Part shown: positions 33,956-43,448 of the stretch, one piece after another
Layout: each line of letters starts with the position of its first letter
Position numbering within the stretch: position 1 is the stretch's first letter
Source: Nocardioides phosphati
Lineage (GTDB): Bacteria; Actinomycetota; Actinomycetes; Propionibacteriales; Nocardioidaceae
Direction: 5' to 3'
DNA: 61,124 nt
Assembly: GCF_014646375.1 (NCBI RefSeq)
Contig: NZ_BMNI01000013.1
Span: 1-61,124, forward strand
Translations under genes and position numbers: made by a program
Notes under the pieces: model-generated
The model's database searches: none
Seen by the model: only the letters and a program-made list of their open reading frames with translations
What the model was told of the DNA's origin: nothing

Positions 33956-34882
33956 ATGCGTGTCACCTCGTACGACGACACCGTTGCGGCGGCCCTGGCG
34001 AGTGTCTCGACCGCCTGTCTGGCCAGCGATGGTCGCGACCCACTGGACGAGGCCGCCCGACTGCACCTGGCCCACCACGGCCTGCGGGACGCCGCGCTGT
34101 GGCTCACCCGCGACGGCTTCGCCCTCCTGCGCCGCCATGCCGACCGCAGCGAGCTCGACCTCGCCGTGTCGCCGGGCGCCCGTCGGGCCGGGATCGGCCG
34201 CGCGCTCCTCGACGCCGCGCTGGCCGACTCCGGCCTGACTGGCCCGACTGGCCCGGTCCCGGCCGGTGGCACATCGGCCGACGTCCCTCCCACGACCGCC
34301 TGGTCCCACGGCGACCACCCGGCGGCAGCAGCCCTCGCCGCGGCGACCGGCTTCCGGCGTACCCGGGAGCTGCTGGTGCTGGCTGTCGACACCCAGGTCG
34401 CGATCCGCTCTGCGGGCCAGGCCCGGGCAGCAAGTGGGGTCGCGACTGACCGATGGCGGATCCGCCCCTGGCGGCCCGGCGACGACGACGCGCTCCTGCG
34501 GGTCAACGCGGCCGCCTTCGCCGGCCACCCCGAGCAGGGGTCGATGGACGCCGACCGCCTCGCCGAGCGGAGGGCCGAGCCGTGGTTCGACCCGGCCGGG
34601 CTGCTCGTCGCGACCGATGCCACCGACACGCTGGTCGGCTTCCACTGGACCAAGGTCCACGCCAACGGCCACGGCGAGGTCTACGTCGTCGCGGTCGACC
34701 CGTCCCAGCACGGCCGCGGCCTCGGCCGGGCACTGCTCGTGGCAGGCCTCGCCCACCTGGAGTCCGTCGACTGCCCTCGGGTCCATCTCTACGTCGAGGC
34801 AGACAACGCGCCCGCCCTCGCGCTCTACCGCGGGCTCGGGTTCGCCACGGACCACGCGCACGTGCAGTACGCCCGCCCCTGA
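33956..34882 (+). CDS. mshD: Mycothiol synthase
   Basis: A 308-residue tandem GNAT acetyltransferase that acetylates Cys-GlcN-Ins, the last step of mycothiol synthesis. The second GNAT domain is well kept: VNAAAFAGHPEQG, FHWTKVHANGHGEVYVVAVDPSQHGRGLGRALL and YVEADNAPALALYRGLGF. The first is degenerate, as in the family. TAGGGT ends 6 nt before ATG 33956, so the mRNA is probably leaderless. Placement beside glnR and pst matches the Streptomyces arrangement as remembered. Confidence 0.93.
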   Translation: MRVTSYDDTVAAALASVSTACLASDGRDPLDEAARLHLAHHGLRDAALWLTRDGFALLRRHADRSELDLAVSPGARRAGIGRALLDAALADSGLTGPTGPVPAGGTSADVPPTTAWSHGDHPAAAALAAATGFRRTRELLVLAVDTQVAIRSAGQARAASGVATDRWRIRPWRPGDDDALLRVNAAAFAGHPEQGSMDADRLAERRAEPWFDPAGLLVATDATDTLVGFHWTKVHANGHGEVYVVAVDPSQHGRGLGRALLVAGLAHLESVDCPRVHLYVEADNAPALALYRGLGFATDHAHVQYARP

Positions 34883-34901
34883 GGCTGCTCGCGAACGACG
34901 C

Positions 34902-34932
34902 GTGCCCCGGCCGCGGGAAGCGACCGGGGCAC
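34902..34932. terminator. Hairpin terminator between mshD and pstB
   Basis: GTGCCCCGG (34902-34910) pairs with CCGGGGCAC (34924-34932) across a 13-nt loop, between two convergent operons. Confidence 0.75.
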
Positions 34933-34952
34933 CACGACGTACCCGGGGTGCG

Positions 34953-35732
34953 TCAGCCGAAGCGGCCCGAGATGTAGGCCTCGGTCGACTCCTGCTCCGG
35001 GGTGGAGAACATCTTGGTCGTCTTGTTGAACTCGACCAGGTGGCCCGGCTGGCCGGCGGCCTTCAGGTTGAAGAAGCCGGTGTACTCCGAGACCCGGGCC
35101 GCCTGCTGCATGTTGTGGGTGACGATGACGATCGTGTAGTCGGACTTGAGCTCGTGGATCAGGTCCTCGACCGCGGAGGTCGAGATCGGGTCGAGCGCCG
35201 AGCACGGCTCGTCCATGAGCAGCACCTGCGGCTCGACGGCGATCGCGCGGGCGATGCAGAGGCGCTGCTGCTGGCCACCGGAGAGGCCCATGCCGGGCTT
35301 GCCGAGACGGTCCTTGACCTCGTTCCACAGGTTGGCGCCGGTGAGCGCCTTCTCGACGATCGCGTCGGCGTCGGCCTTCTTCAGCTTCTTGGAGTTGAGG
35401 CGGTTGCCGGCGAGCACGTTGTCGTAGATCGACATCGTCGGGAACGGGTTCGGGCGCTGGAAGACCATGCCGACGCGGCGGCGGACCTGGACCGGGTCGA
35501 CGTTGGCGGCGTAGATGTCCTCGCCACCGAGGAGCACCTCCCCCTCGACGTGGGCACCGGGGATCACCTCGTGCATGCGGTTGAGCGTGCGCAGGAAGGT
35601 CGACTTGCCGCAGCCGGACGGGCCGATGAAGGCGGTGACCGAGCGCGCCTTGATGGTCATCGAGACGTCCTCGACGGCCTTGAAGTCGCCGTAGTAGATG
35701 TTGACGTTCGAGACGTCGATGCTCTTGGCCAT
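34953..35732 (-). CDS. pstB: Phosphate ABC transporter ATP-binding protein
   Basis: A 259-residue ATPase that powers high-affinity phosphate import through PstCA. Walker [10 protein letters not shown] is near residue 38, and the Q-loop is VFQRPNPFP. The signature [16 protein letters not shown], Walker [12 protein letters not shown] and switch histidine [11 protein letters not shown] follow. The length is standard. It is the last gene of pstSCAB, 25 nt after pstA. Confidence 0.97.
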   Translation of the reverse strand: MAKSIDVSNVNIYYGDFKAVEDVSMTIKARSVTAFIGPSGCGKSTFLRTLNRMHEVIPGAHVEGEVLLGGEDIYAANVDPVQVRRRVGMVFQRPNPFPTMSIYDNVLAGNRLNSKKLKKADADAIVEKALTGANLWNEVKDRLGKPGMGLSGGQQQRLCIARAIAVEPQVLLMDEPCSALDPISTSAVEDLIHELKSDYTIVIVTHNMQQAARVSEYTGFFNLKAAGQPGHLVEFNKTTKMFSTPEQESTEAYISGRFG

Positions 35733-35757
35733 GTTCAGTGCTCCTTGATGCCCGCGG

Positions 35758-36822
35758 TCAGTGACCGGTCTTGGGGGCGAAGATCTTGCCGACGATGCGG
35801 GCGACGATGTTGAGGACGAGGACGATCAGGACGAGCACCAGGGCCGCGCCCCATGCCACGTCGAAGTCCTCGGGATGACCCTTGGCCTGCGAGCTGTAGA
35901 CCATGACCGGCAGGGTGGTCATGAAGCCGTCGAAGACGTTCAGGTTGACCTTGGTCGTGATCGCGGCCGTGAGCAGCAGCGGTGCGGTCTCGCCGACCAC
36001 GCGGGCCGTGGCGAGGGTGACGCCGGTGACGATGCCGCCGAGGGCGGTCGGCAGGACCACCTTCACGATCGTGCGCCACTTCGGCGTGCCCAGTGCGTAC
36101 GCCGCCTCGCGCAGCTCGTTGGGGACCAGCCGCAGCATCTCCTCGGTGGAGCGCACCACGATCGGCACCATGAGCAGCGACAGGGCAGCGGCGCCGGCGA
36201 GGCCCGAGCGGTAGGCCGGCCCGAAGAGCAGCGTGAAGAGCGCGAAGGCGAAGAGGCCGGCCACGATCGACGGGATACCGGTCATGACGTCGACCAGGAA
36301 GCGGATCGCCGCGGCGAGCTTGCTGCCCGCGCCGTACTCGATCAGGTAGATCGCCGCGAAGATGCCGAGGGGCACCGACATGACGGCCGCGGTGAGCGTG
36401 ATCAGCAGGGTGCCGACGATCGCGTGGAGGATGCCGGTCGGCTGGTGCAGCGCGGTGATGAACGCGTCCTGGCCCAGGAAGGTGGCGTCGAGCTGCCGGG
36501 CGCCGTGGTGGACGACGGTCCAGAGCAGCGACACGAGCGGCACCAGCGCCACGGCCAGCGCGGACCAGACCAGGCAGGTCACCAGGCGGTCGACAGCGGC
36601 GCGGCGGCCCTCCACCACGGCGTACCAGGCGGGGAGGACGACGAGGAAGGCGACCGCGGCGAAGAGGACCGTGGCCAGCAGGCCGCCGCCGATCAGCAGC
36701 GCGGCGAGGGCCCCGATGCCGAGCGCGATGACGGCGGCGAGCGCGGGCGCGAAGCGCGGCAGCTTGCCCGCGGTGAGGTCGGAGACGAGGCCGGACGTCC
36801 GGGGGCTCTGGAGCGTGCTCAT
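35758..36822 (-). CDS. pstA: Phosphate ABC transporter permease PstA
   Basis: A 354-residue permease, longer than usual because of an N-terminal extension with extra hydrophobic segments (residues 25-70). The family core has a membrane domain ending with the EAA loop [23 protein letters not shown], which contacts PstB. ATG 36822 overlaps the pstC stop by 4 nt. Confidence 0.95.
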   Translation of the reverse strand: MSTLQSPRTSGLVSDLTAGKLPRFAPALAAVIALGIGALAALLIGGGLLATVLFAAVAFLVVLPAWYAVVEGRRAAVDRLVTCLVWSALAVALVPLVSLLWTVVHHGARQLDATFLGQDAFITALHQPTGILHAIVGTLLITLTAAVMSVPLGIFAAIYLIEYGAGSKLAAAIRFLVDVMTGIPSIVAGLFAFALFTLLFGPAYRSGLAGAAALSLLMVPIVVRSTEEMLRLVPNELREAAYALGTPKWRTIVKVVLPTALGGIVTGVTLATARVVGETAPLLLTAAITTKVNLNVFDGFMTTLPVMVYSSQAKGHPEDFDVAWGAALVLVLIVLVLNIVARIVGKIFAPKTGH

Positions 36823-37781
36823 CGGGTGGTGTTCCTCTCGGCGCGGGCCACGATCAGGCGGGCGAGGAAGTTGACCACGAAGGTCAGCACGAAGAGGACG
36901 AGGCCGGTGGCGATGAGGACCGCGACCTTGCCGGGCGTGCCCTCCTTGTAGTTGGAGGCGATGTTGGCCGCGATCGTCGTCGAGCTCTCGTTGCCGAGCA
37001 GGTTGAAGGTGACCAGGCTCTTGCCGGCGGAGAGGACCATCGCCACGGCCATCGTCTCGCCGAGCGCGCGGCCCAGGCCGAGCATGACCGCGGAGACCAT
37101 GCCGGAGCGGGCATAGGGGAACACCGCGTAGCGGATCATCTCCCAGCGGGTCGCGCCGAGCGCGAGCGCGGCCTCCTGGTGCAGGCGCGGCGTCTGGGCG
37201 AAGATCTCGCGGGTGATCGAGGTGATGATCGGCAGCACCATGATCGCGAGCACGATGCCCGCGGTGAGGATGGTGCGGCCGACCGGGTTGACCCCGCCGC
37301 CCTCGTTGCCGGCGAAGAGCGGGATGAAGCCGAGGTGGTCGTCGAGCCAGCCGTACGTCGGCACCATGGCCGGCGCGAAGACGAGGATGCCCCAGAGGCC
37401 GAAGACCACCGACGGCACGGCCGCGAGCAGGTCGATGACGTAGGCGATCGGCGTCGCGAGCCTGCGCGGGGCGTAGTGGCTGATCACCAGCGCGATGCCG
37501 ATCGAGAGTGGCACCGCGATGACCAGCGCGATGACCGCTGCATAGACGGTGCCGAAGACGAGCGGCCACACGTAGTGCAGGAAGTCGTTGGCCCGCGGCG
37601 CGTCGTAGAACGACGCGTCCTGCGAGAGGCCCTGCCACCCCCGGATGAGGAGGAAGGCGAAGACCCCGGTGAGGGCAACGAGGATGGAGAGACCCGCGGC
37701 GAGCGCGAGCCCGGAGAAGATCCGGTCACCGAGACGATTCGACGGGGTCTCCGTCATTTTTTCTGCGGTGGTCGCAGTCAT
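36819..37781 (-). CDS. pstC: Phosphate ABC transporter permease PstC
   Basis: A 320-residue permease with about six to seven helices. The EAA loop reads HQEAALALGATRWEMIRYAVFP. It forms the channel with PstA. It is separated from pstS by 98 nt that contain a stable hairpin, which may lower expression relative to the binding protein. Confidence 0.95.
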   Translation of the reverse strand: MTATTAEKMTETPSNRLGDRIFSGLALAAGLSILVALTGVFAFLLIRGWQGLSQDASFYDAPRANDFLHYVWPLVFGTVYAAVIALVIAVPLSIGIALVISHYAPRRLATPIAYVIDLLAAVPSVVFGLWGILVFAPAMVPTYGWLDDHLGFIPLFAGNEGGGVNPVGRTILTAGIVLAIMVLPIITSITREIFAQTPRLHQEAALALGATRWEMIRYAVFPYARSGMVSAVMLGLGRALGETMAVAMVLSAGKSLVTFNLLGNESSTTIAANIASNYKEGTPGKVAVLIATGLVLFVLTFVVNFLARLIVARAERNTTR

Positions 37782-37821
37782 TGATTCATTCCTTCAGTAC
37801 GGCGAGGCCGGAACGTGCTGC

Positions 37822-37849
37822 GCGGCGGACCGGTGTCCCGGCCCGCCGC
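37822..37849 (-). other. Intercistronic hairpin between pstS and pstC
   Basis: GCGGCGG (37822-37828) pairs with CCGCCGC (37843-37849), enclosing CCGG (37830-37833) paired with CCGG (37838-37841). It probably acts as a partial terminator or mRNA-stabilising element so that PstS is made in excess over the permease. Confidence 0.6.
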
Positions 37850-37879
37850 ACAGTGCGTTCTACGCTCGGTTCGCTGACC

Positions 37880-38992
37880 TTACTTGGCCGCGATCTTCTC
37901 GACGATGGCGAGCGCCTTGTCGGCCGTGGCCTTCGTGAGCGGCGAGGAGCCGGCCTCGTCGGCAGCGGCGGCCTGGCCGTCCCCGAGGACGTAGGTCAGG
38001 TAGCCCTTGACGAGGTCGGCCTTGGCGGCGTCGTCGTAGTGCTGGCACGCGACCAGGTAGGACACGAGGACGAGCGGGTAGGCGCCGGCCTCGGTGGTCT
38101 TGCGGTCGATGTCGACGGCCATGTCGGTGGCCGGGCGGCCCTCGACGGCCTTGGAGATGTCGACGACGGCGGCAGCGCCCTCGGCGGTGGGCTTGTTGAA
38201 GTCCTCGCCGACCTTGATCGCCGCGACGGCCAGGTCGCCGACCTGGGACTCGTCGGCGTAGCCGATGGTGCCCTTGCCGTTGGTGACGGCGGCGACGACA
38301 CCGGAGGTGCCCTCGGCGGCCAGGCCACCCTTGACCGGGAAGGCGTCAGCGGCGTCGTACGACCACGAGCCGGAGGCCTTGCCCAGGTAGTCGGTGAAGT
38401 TCTTCGTGGTGCCCGAGTCGTCCGAGCGGTGGACCGGCGTGATGGCCAGGTCGGGAAGCTTGGCGTCCGCGTTGAGCTTGGCGATCTCCGGAGCGTTCCA
38501 GTTCTTGATCTTGCCGTCGAAGATCTGCGCGATCGTGTCCGCGTCGAGGTTGAGCTCCTTCACGCCGGGGACGTTGAAGAAGACCGCGATCGGGGAGACG
38601 TAGGCCGGGACCTCGATGATGTCCTCGCCGCAGCGCTTGTTGGCGGCGGACAGCTCGCCCTCGTCGTCCTTGAAGTACGAGTCGGTGCCCGCGAAGTCGA
38701 CGCCACCCTGGGCGAACTGCGTGCGACCGTCACCCGAGCCGACGGGGTTGTAGTTGACGGTCACGTTGCCGTCGGTGAGGCCCTGGAAGCCAGCGGCCCA
38801 GGCACCCTGCGCCTTCTCCTGCGCCGAGGAGCCGGCGCCGTTGAGCTCGCCGGTCAGCGAGGAGAGGTTGGCCGTGTCGGACGACGACGGCGTGGCCGAC
38901 TTGTCGTCGGAGGAACCACAGGCGGTGAGGGAAACGCCGAGCGCGAGCGCGGCGACGGCCGGGAGGACCCGGCGGGCGGAAGTGGCGATCAC
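37880..38992 (-). CDS. pstS: Phosphate-binding lipoprotein PstS
   Basis: A 370-residue lipoprotein with signal peptide and lipobox SLTAC (Cys25 or so) followed by a Ser/Thr-rich tether. Phosphate-binding segments are visible: GELNGAGSSAQ, GVDFAGTDSYF, RSDDSGTTKNFTDYL and EGTSGVVAAV. GTG 38992 has AGGAG 6 nt upstream. It heads pstSCAB. A PHO-box-like repeat lies 70-91 nt upstream, so phosphate starvation control by PhoP/RegX3 is expected. Confidence 0.96.
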   Translation of the reverse strand: MIATSARRVLPAVAALALGVSLTACGSSDDKSATPSSSDTANLSSLTGELNGAGSSAQEKAQGAWAAGFQGLTDGNVTVNYNPVGSGDGRTQFAQGGVDFAGTDSYFKDDEGELSAANKRCGEDIIEVPAYVSPIAVFFNVPGVKELNLDADTIAQIFDGKIKNWNAPEIAKLNADAKLPDLAITPVHRSDDSGTTKNFTDYLGKASGSWSYDAADAFPVKGGLAAEGTSGVVAAVTNGKGTIGYADESQVGDLAVAAIKVGEDFNKPTAEGAAAVVDISKAVEGRPATDMAVDIDRKTTEAGAYPLVLVSYLVACQHYDDAAKADLVKGYLTYVLGDGQAAAADEAGSSPLTKATADKALAIVEKIAAK

Positions 38993-39061
38993 TTCGAACT
39001 CCTGATGTCTGGTTTGACTGTCGAGAGGACGCTAGGGACGGCAAGTGTCCGGTTTCGACGG

Positions 39062-39083
39062 CGCAGGTGAACGCCCGGCGAAC
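39062..39083 (-). promoter_or_regulatory. PHO-box-like direct repeat upstream of pstS
   Basis: On the minus strand, GTTCGCCGGGC (39083-39073) is followed directly by GTTCACCTGCG (39072-39062): two 11-nt units with the GTTCACC core of actinobacterial PhoP sites. A -10-like TAGCGT lies 27 nt further downstream. Confidence 0.75.
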
Positions 39084-39213
39084 GGTCCCCACCCTTTCGG
39101 GGACGTGAGGGCAGAAGGGCGACGACGGTCACATGAACGAGGCCGCCCGGGTCTTGCCAGAGCGCCCTGCGATGTGTCAGGGGCCAGGCAGTGCGCCGGG
39201 TCAGCGCCGGGGA

Positions 39214-40101
39214 TCAGTGCACCGCGTGGCGCTCGGTGGCCAGCACCTTGCCGTGGCGGTGGTGCACCACGACCAGCTCGCCGGGCTCCAGGTGCGCGTC
39301 GGCGAGGCCGAGCGCGTCGAAGACCGCCGGCAGGACCGGGCGGTGGCTGCACACGACCGTGCGCTTGGCTGCGTCGACGAGGGCGCCGATCCGCTCGGCC
39401 ACGCCCGCGTCGGTCGCCTTCTCCTCCGACAGGCCGTCGTCGGTGACGACCCGCCGGCCGGTCGCGTCGGCGTACGGGACGAGTGTGGTGACGCAGCGCG
39501 TGCTGCTCGAGCTGACCAGCCGGGTCACGTCGTACGCCCCGAGGAGGGGGACGAGGCGATCGGCCTGCTGCTCACCCACCCGGAGCAGCGGGCGGAACCG
39601 GTCGTCGGCGCGCCAGCGCTCGCGTGAGCGGGCCCGTCCGTGGCGCAGGACGACGAGCGTCGAGGTGCGCCGGCGGCGCTTCACCGCCTGCTGCAGCGTC
39701 GCACGATCGCGTGCATAGCTGAGCAGAGCGGCCGCCTCGTCGACGGGCACCCACGCCACCTGGTCGATCTCCCGGTTGGCGACGTACGCCGAGACGTCGT
39801 CGCCGTCGAGCGTGCGGGCCACCCAGTAGTGCACGACCTTGGCGCGGCCGCCCTGCACGACGTACAGCTGGTCGTCGAGGGGGCGCCCGAGCCGCACCGC
39901 GAGGCCGGTCTCCTCGCCCACCTCCCGCACGGCCGCCACCGGGGCGAGCTCGCCGCGGTCGAGCTTCCCCTTGGGGAAAGACCAGTCGTCGTACTTCGGG
40001 CGGTGGACCAGCAACACCTCGAAGAGCCCCTCGCGGCGCCGCAGGACCACAGCACCGGCGGCCACGACGGGTCGCTCGCTGGCCGGGGACGTGCTCGACA
40101 T
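39214..40101 (-). CDS. mutT1: NUDIX hydrolase / histidine phosphatase fusion (MutT1-like)
   Basis: A 295-residue two-domain enzyme. Residues 10-140 form a NUDIX domain with GKLDRGELAPVAAVREVGEETGL. Residues about 150-295 form a SixA-like histidine phosphatase with the catalytic LVVLRHGRARSR. The mycobacterial counterpart, MutT1, hydrolyses 8-oxo-dGTP, diadenosine and other polyphosphorylated nucleotides. Here it lies between pstS and ppk, which fits phosphate or polyphosphate turnover. ATG 40101 has a -10-like TACCCT ending 6 nt upstream, so a leaderless mRNA is likely. Confidence 0.9.
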   Translation of the reverse strand: MSSTSPASERPVVAAGAVVLRRREGLFEVLLVHRPKYDDWSFPKGKLDRGELAPVAAVREVGEETGLAVRLGRPLDDQLYVVQGGRAKVVHYWVARTLDGDDVSAYVANREIDQVAWVPVDEAAALLSYARDRATLQQAVKRRRRTSTLVVLRHGRARSRERWRADDRFRPLLRVGEQQADRLVPLLGAYDVTRLVSSSSTRCVTTLVPYADATGRRVVTDDGLSEEKATDAGVAERIGALVDAAKRTVVCSHRPVLPAVFDALGLADAHLEPGELVVVHHRHGKVLATERHAVH

Positions 40102-40149
40102 GCGGCTAGGGTATGGCTCCTGCAGGACAGCCCCGAGGGAGACCACACC

Positions 40150-41190
40150 GTGACCGTCCGTCGTGTCCTGACCGGACGCTCCCGCCGGGGCCTCCTCGTC
40201 CGCCTCGGCGTGCTCGCCGCGCTGCTCGCCCTCGCCCTCGTGTACGCCGTGTGGCCGCGCCCGTCGGAGCTCTCCCGCGCCGCGGCCCTGCTGCCGGCGG
40301 GCACCCAGCGCGTGCTGTGGACCGACTGGGCCGGGGTCCGGGCCGACCTGCACTGCCGCACCTGGGACGCCTGCGCGAGCGCGGTCGACGACACCGACCT
40401 GTCGGCCGCGACGGTTCTCGTCGGCTCGGCCGACGCCCTGCAGTCACGCCTGTCGTGGGGCCCCGAGACCGCCGACTGGGAGCTGCTCGGCCAGGCGCGC
40501 CACGGCGAGGTCCTCGTCGTGCACGTGCCCGACGTGGCCCGTGTCGCCCGTGCCTACGACCACGCGGGCTTCACCCCGCCGGCGAAGGACCGCCTCGACG
40601 GTGGCGTGTGGACGGGCGGCGGCGACGTGCTCGCCGGGCTGGGCATCGACGAGCCGATCTTCGGTGCGACCGCGTTCCTGGCCGACCAGGGCCTCCTCCT
40701 CAGCTCCGACGACCCCGCCTGGCTGGCCCGCGCGGTCTCGGCGGCGAAGGGTGGGCACCACCTCGACTTCGACCTCACCCGCGAGCTCGACCACCCCCTG
40801 GCCGCGGTCGGGCTGGTCGGCGACCGGGCCTGCTCCGAGCTCTCCTTCGCCACGGCCGACGACGGCGCGCAGGCCGAGGCCGCGCAGCTGGTGGAGTCCG
40901 CGGGGCGGGTCAACCCGCTCGACGGCTACCTCGTCGGGCTGGGCCCGGGCCGGTCCTGGACTGCAGCGCTCGCCTTCGAGTCGGACGCCAGGGCGAAGCA
41001 GGACCTCGTCCCGCGCCAGCGCCTGGCCGGCGGCGAGGACCCCGGCCAGATGCTCTCCTACCGTGAGCTCTTCACGCTCCGCTCGGCAGAGCGCCACGGG
41101 CGCGACGTCGTGCTCCACGGCCGCGCCCGGCCGTCGGCGTACGCGCTGACGCAGGTGACCCAGGGGCCGGTGCTGCTCGCCAGCTGCTGA
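40150..41190 (+). CDS. Membrane-anchored hypothetical protein
   Basis: A 346-residue protein with a basic N-terminus and one membrane helix (LGVLAALLALALVYAVWP, residues about 18-36), then a large, probably extracytoplasmic domain. I do not recognise the family. It has an LSRAAALLPAGTQRVLWTDWAGVRADL start, cysteines in DLHCRTWDACAS, and a C-terminal VTQGPVLLASC. GTG 40150 has GAGGGAG about 7 nt upstream. It is oriented against the surrounding phosphate genes but sits between mutT1 and ppk, so a role in phosphate metabolism is only a guess. Confidence 0.75.
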   Translation: MTVRRVLTGRSRRGLLVRLGVLAALLALALVYAVWPRPSELSRAAALLPAGTQRVLWTDWAGVRADLHCRTWDACASAVDDTDLSAATVLVGSADALQSRLSWGPETADWELLGQARHGEVLVVHVPDVARVARAYDHAGFTPPAKDRLDGGVWTGGGDVLAGLGIDEPIFGATAFLADQGLLLSSDDPAWLARAVSAAKGGHHLDFDLTRELDHPLAAVGLVGDRACSELSFATADDGAQAEAAQLVESAGRVNPLDGYLVGLGPGRSWTAALAFESDARAKQDLVPRQRLAGGEDPGQMLSYRELFTLRSAERHGRDVVLHGRARPSAYALTQVTQGPVLLASC

Positions 41191-41211
41191 GCCGCGACCG
41201 ACCGCCCAGGG

Positions 41212-43386
41212 TCAGCGCTTGCGGCGCTGCGCAGCGATCAGCTCGGCCTGCATGTCGACGCTGCCCCCGTTGTGGGTCCACGCACCGTCGCCGTCGAGCT
41301 CCCAGGCGGAGGTGTCGGGCGCGAACGCGAGGTCCATGAGGTCACGCACCTTCGCCACCTGCGCCTCACCCGGCAGCCGGACCAGCGCCTCGACGCGGCG
41401 GTCGAGGTTGCGGTGCATCATGTCGGCCGAGCCGATCCACGCGACCGGTGCGCCGCCGTTCTCGAAGGAGAAGACGCGGCTGTGCTCGAGGAAGCGCCCG
41501 AGGACCGAGCGGACCTCGACCGTCTCCGACAGCCCGGGCACACCCGGCCGCAGCGCGCAGATGCCACGGACCAGGAGCTGCACGGGCACGCCGGCCTGCG
41601 AGGCGAGGTAGAGCGCGTCGATGACGCCCTCGTCGACGACCGAGTTGGCCTTCAGCCGGATGCGCGCCGGGCGGCCGGCGAGGTGGTGCGCGACCTCGCC
41701 GTGGATCTGCTCGACCAGGCCGTCGCGCACGGAGTCCGGGGCGACCAGCAGCTCGGCGTACTTCGCCTTATTGGAGAACCCACTGAGGTTGTTGAAGAGG
41801 TGGGCGACGTCCTCGCCAATCGCCTCGTCGGCGGTGAGCAGGCCGAAGTCCTCGTAGAGCCGCGCGGTCTTGGGGTTGTAGTTGCCGGTGCCGATGTGGG
41901 TGTAGCGGCGGATCCCGTCGGGCTCGTCGCGCACGACCATCGCCAGCTTGCAGTGGGTCTTGAGGCCGACCAGGCCGTAGACCACGTGGACGCCGGCGTG
42001 CTCGAGCTTGCGGGCCCAGCGGATGTTGTTGGACTCGTCGAAGCGGGCCTTGATCTCGACCAGCGCCATGACCTGCTTGCCCGCCTCGGCGGCGTCGATC
42101 AGGGCGTCCACGATCGGGCTGTCACCCGAGGTCCGGTAGAGCGTCTGCTTGATCGCGAGCACGTGCGGGTCGGCCGCGGCCTGCTCGATGAACCGCTGCA
42201 CCGACGTCGAGAACGAGTCGTACGGGTGGTGCAGGAGCACGTCGCCACGGCGCATCGCCTTGAAGACGTCGACCGCGCCGGCGCTCTCCACCGGGGCGAG
42301 CTGACGGTTCGTCGACGGCACGAACGCGTCGTACTTGAGGTCGTCGCGGTCGAGGTCGGCGATGTCGTGGAGGCCGCGCAGGTCGAGCGGGCCGGGCAGG
42401 TCGAAGACCTCGGCCTCGCTGATGCCGAGCTCGGAGACGAGGAGGGCGAGGACCTCGGGGTCCATCGACTCCTCGACCTCGAGGCGCACGGGCGGGCCGA
42501 ACTTGCGGCGCAGCAGCTCCTTCTCGAGGGCGGCGAGCAGGTTCTCGGCGTCGTCCTCCTCGACCTCGAGGTCCTCGTTGCGGGTGACCCGGAAGGTGTG
42601 GACCTTGAGCACCTCCATGCCCGGGAAGAGCTTCTTGAGGTGCTCGCCGATGACGTCCTCGAGCGGGACGAAGCGCTGGTTGCCCAGGGCCACGAAGCGG
42701 TCGAAGATCGGCGGGACCTTCACCCGGGCGAAGTGCTCCTTGCCCGTCTTCGGGTGGCGGACGACGACTGCGAGATTGAGCGACAGCCCGGAGATGTAGG
42801 GGAACGGGTGGGCCGGGTCGACCGCGAGCGGCGTCAGCACCGGGAAGATGCGGGCCTTGAAGAGCTTCTTGCAGTACTTCTGCTCGTCCTCGTCGAGGTC
42901 GGCCCAGCGGACCAGCTCGATGCCCTCCTCGCGCAGCGCGGGGATGATCTGGTCGCGGAAGACGGCGGCGTGGCGGTCCATCAGCTCGCGCGTGCCGGCC
43001 CAGATCGTCTCGAGGACCTCCTTGGGCAGGTGGCCGCTCGCGGAGCGCACGGCGACCCCGGCCGCGATGCGGCGCTTGAGACCGGCCACGCGGACCATGA
43101 AGAACTCGTCGAGGTTGCTCGCGAAGATCGCCAGGAAGCGGGCCCGCTCCAGCAGCGGGAGGCTCGCGTCCTCGGCCAGCTCGAGGACCCGCTGGTTGAA
43201 GTGGAGCCACGACTGCTCGCGGTCGAGGAAGCGGTCGGCAAAGGCGTCGAGGGCGGCCAGCGCCTCCGGCCCCGGGACGTACGGCGGCTCGACGTCGAAC
43301 GTCTCGGAGGCGCCCGGCGGCGGGGCCACCAGCGGGCCCTCGTCGATGGAGCCGCCGGCGTGCGAAGGGAGGACGTCGTGAGTCAC
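41212..43386 (-). CDS. ppk: Polyphosphate kinase 1
   Basis: A 724-residue PPK1 that reversibly polymerises ATP gamma-phosphate into polyphosphate. The N-terminal helical domain contains [23 protein letters not shown]. The catalytic part contains [45 protein letters not shown] and [20 protein letters not shown], where the histidine near residue 495 becomes phosphorylated. A second histidine lies in [13 protein letters not shown] 43386 is preceded by a PHO-box-like repeat, so phosphate control is expected. Confidence 0.97.
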   Translation of the reverse strand: MTHDVLPSHAGGSIDEGPLVAPPPGASETFDVEPPYVPGPEALAALDAFADRFLDREQSWLHFNQRVLELAEDASLPLLERARFLAIFASNLDEFFMVRVAGLKRRIAAGVAVRSASGHLPKEVLETIWAGTRELMDRHAAVFRDQIIPALREEGIELVRWADLDEDEQKYCKKLFKARIFPVLTPLAVDPAHPFPYISGLSLNLAVVVRHPKTGKEHFARVKVPPIFDRFVALGNQRFVPLEDVIGEHLKKLFPGMEVLKVHTFRVTRNEDLEVEEDDAENLLAALEKELLRRKFGPPVRLEVEESMDPEVLALLVSELGISEAEVFDLPGPLDLRGLHDIADLDRDDLKYDAFVPSTNRQLAPVESAGAVDVFKAMRRGDVLLHHPYDSFSTSVQRFIEQAAADPHVLAIKQTLYRTSGDSPIVDALIDAAEAGKQVMALVEIKARFDESNNIRWARKLEHAGVHVVYGLVGLKTHCKLAMVVRDEPDGIRRYTHIGTGNYNPKTARLYEDFGLLTADEAIGEDVAHLFNNLSGFSNKAKYAELLVAPDSVRDGLVEQIHGEVAHHLAGRPARIRLKANSVVDEGVIDALYLASQAGVPVQLLVRGICALRPGVPGLSETVEVRSVLGRFLEHSRVFSFENGGAPVAWIGSADMMHRNLDRRVEALVRLPGEAQVAKVRDLMDLAFAPDTSAWELDGDGAWTHNGGSVDMQAELIAAQRRKR

Positions 43387-43403
43387 CCTGCGAGTGTTTC
43401 ACC

Positions 43404-43425
43404 TCACGATGAACGGAAGGTGACG
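43404..43425 (-). promoter_or_regulatory. PHO-box-like direct repeat upstream of ppk
   Basis: Minus strand CGTCACCTTCC (43425-43415) followed by GTTCATCGTGA (43414-43404), 18-39 nt before the ppk start. The first unit departs from the core at two bases. It also lies just upstream of the divergent hydrolase gene. Confidence 0.6.
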
Positions 43426-43448
43426 CTTCGCGGCGCTAGCGTCGCTCC

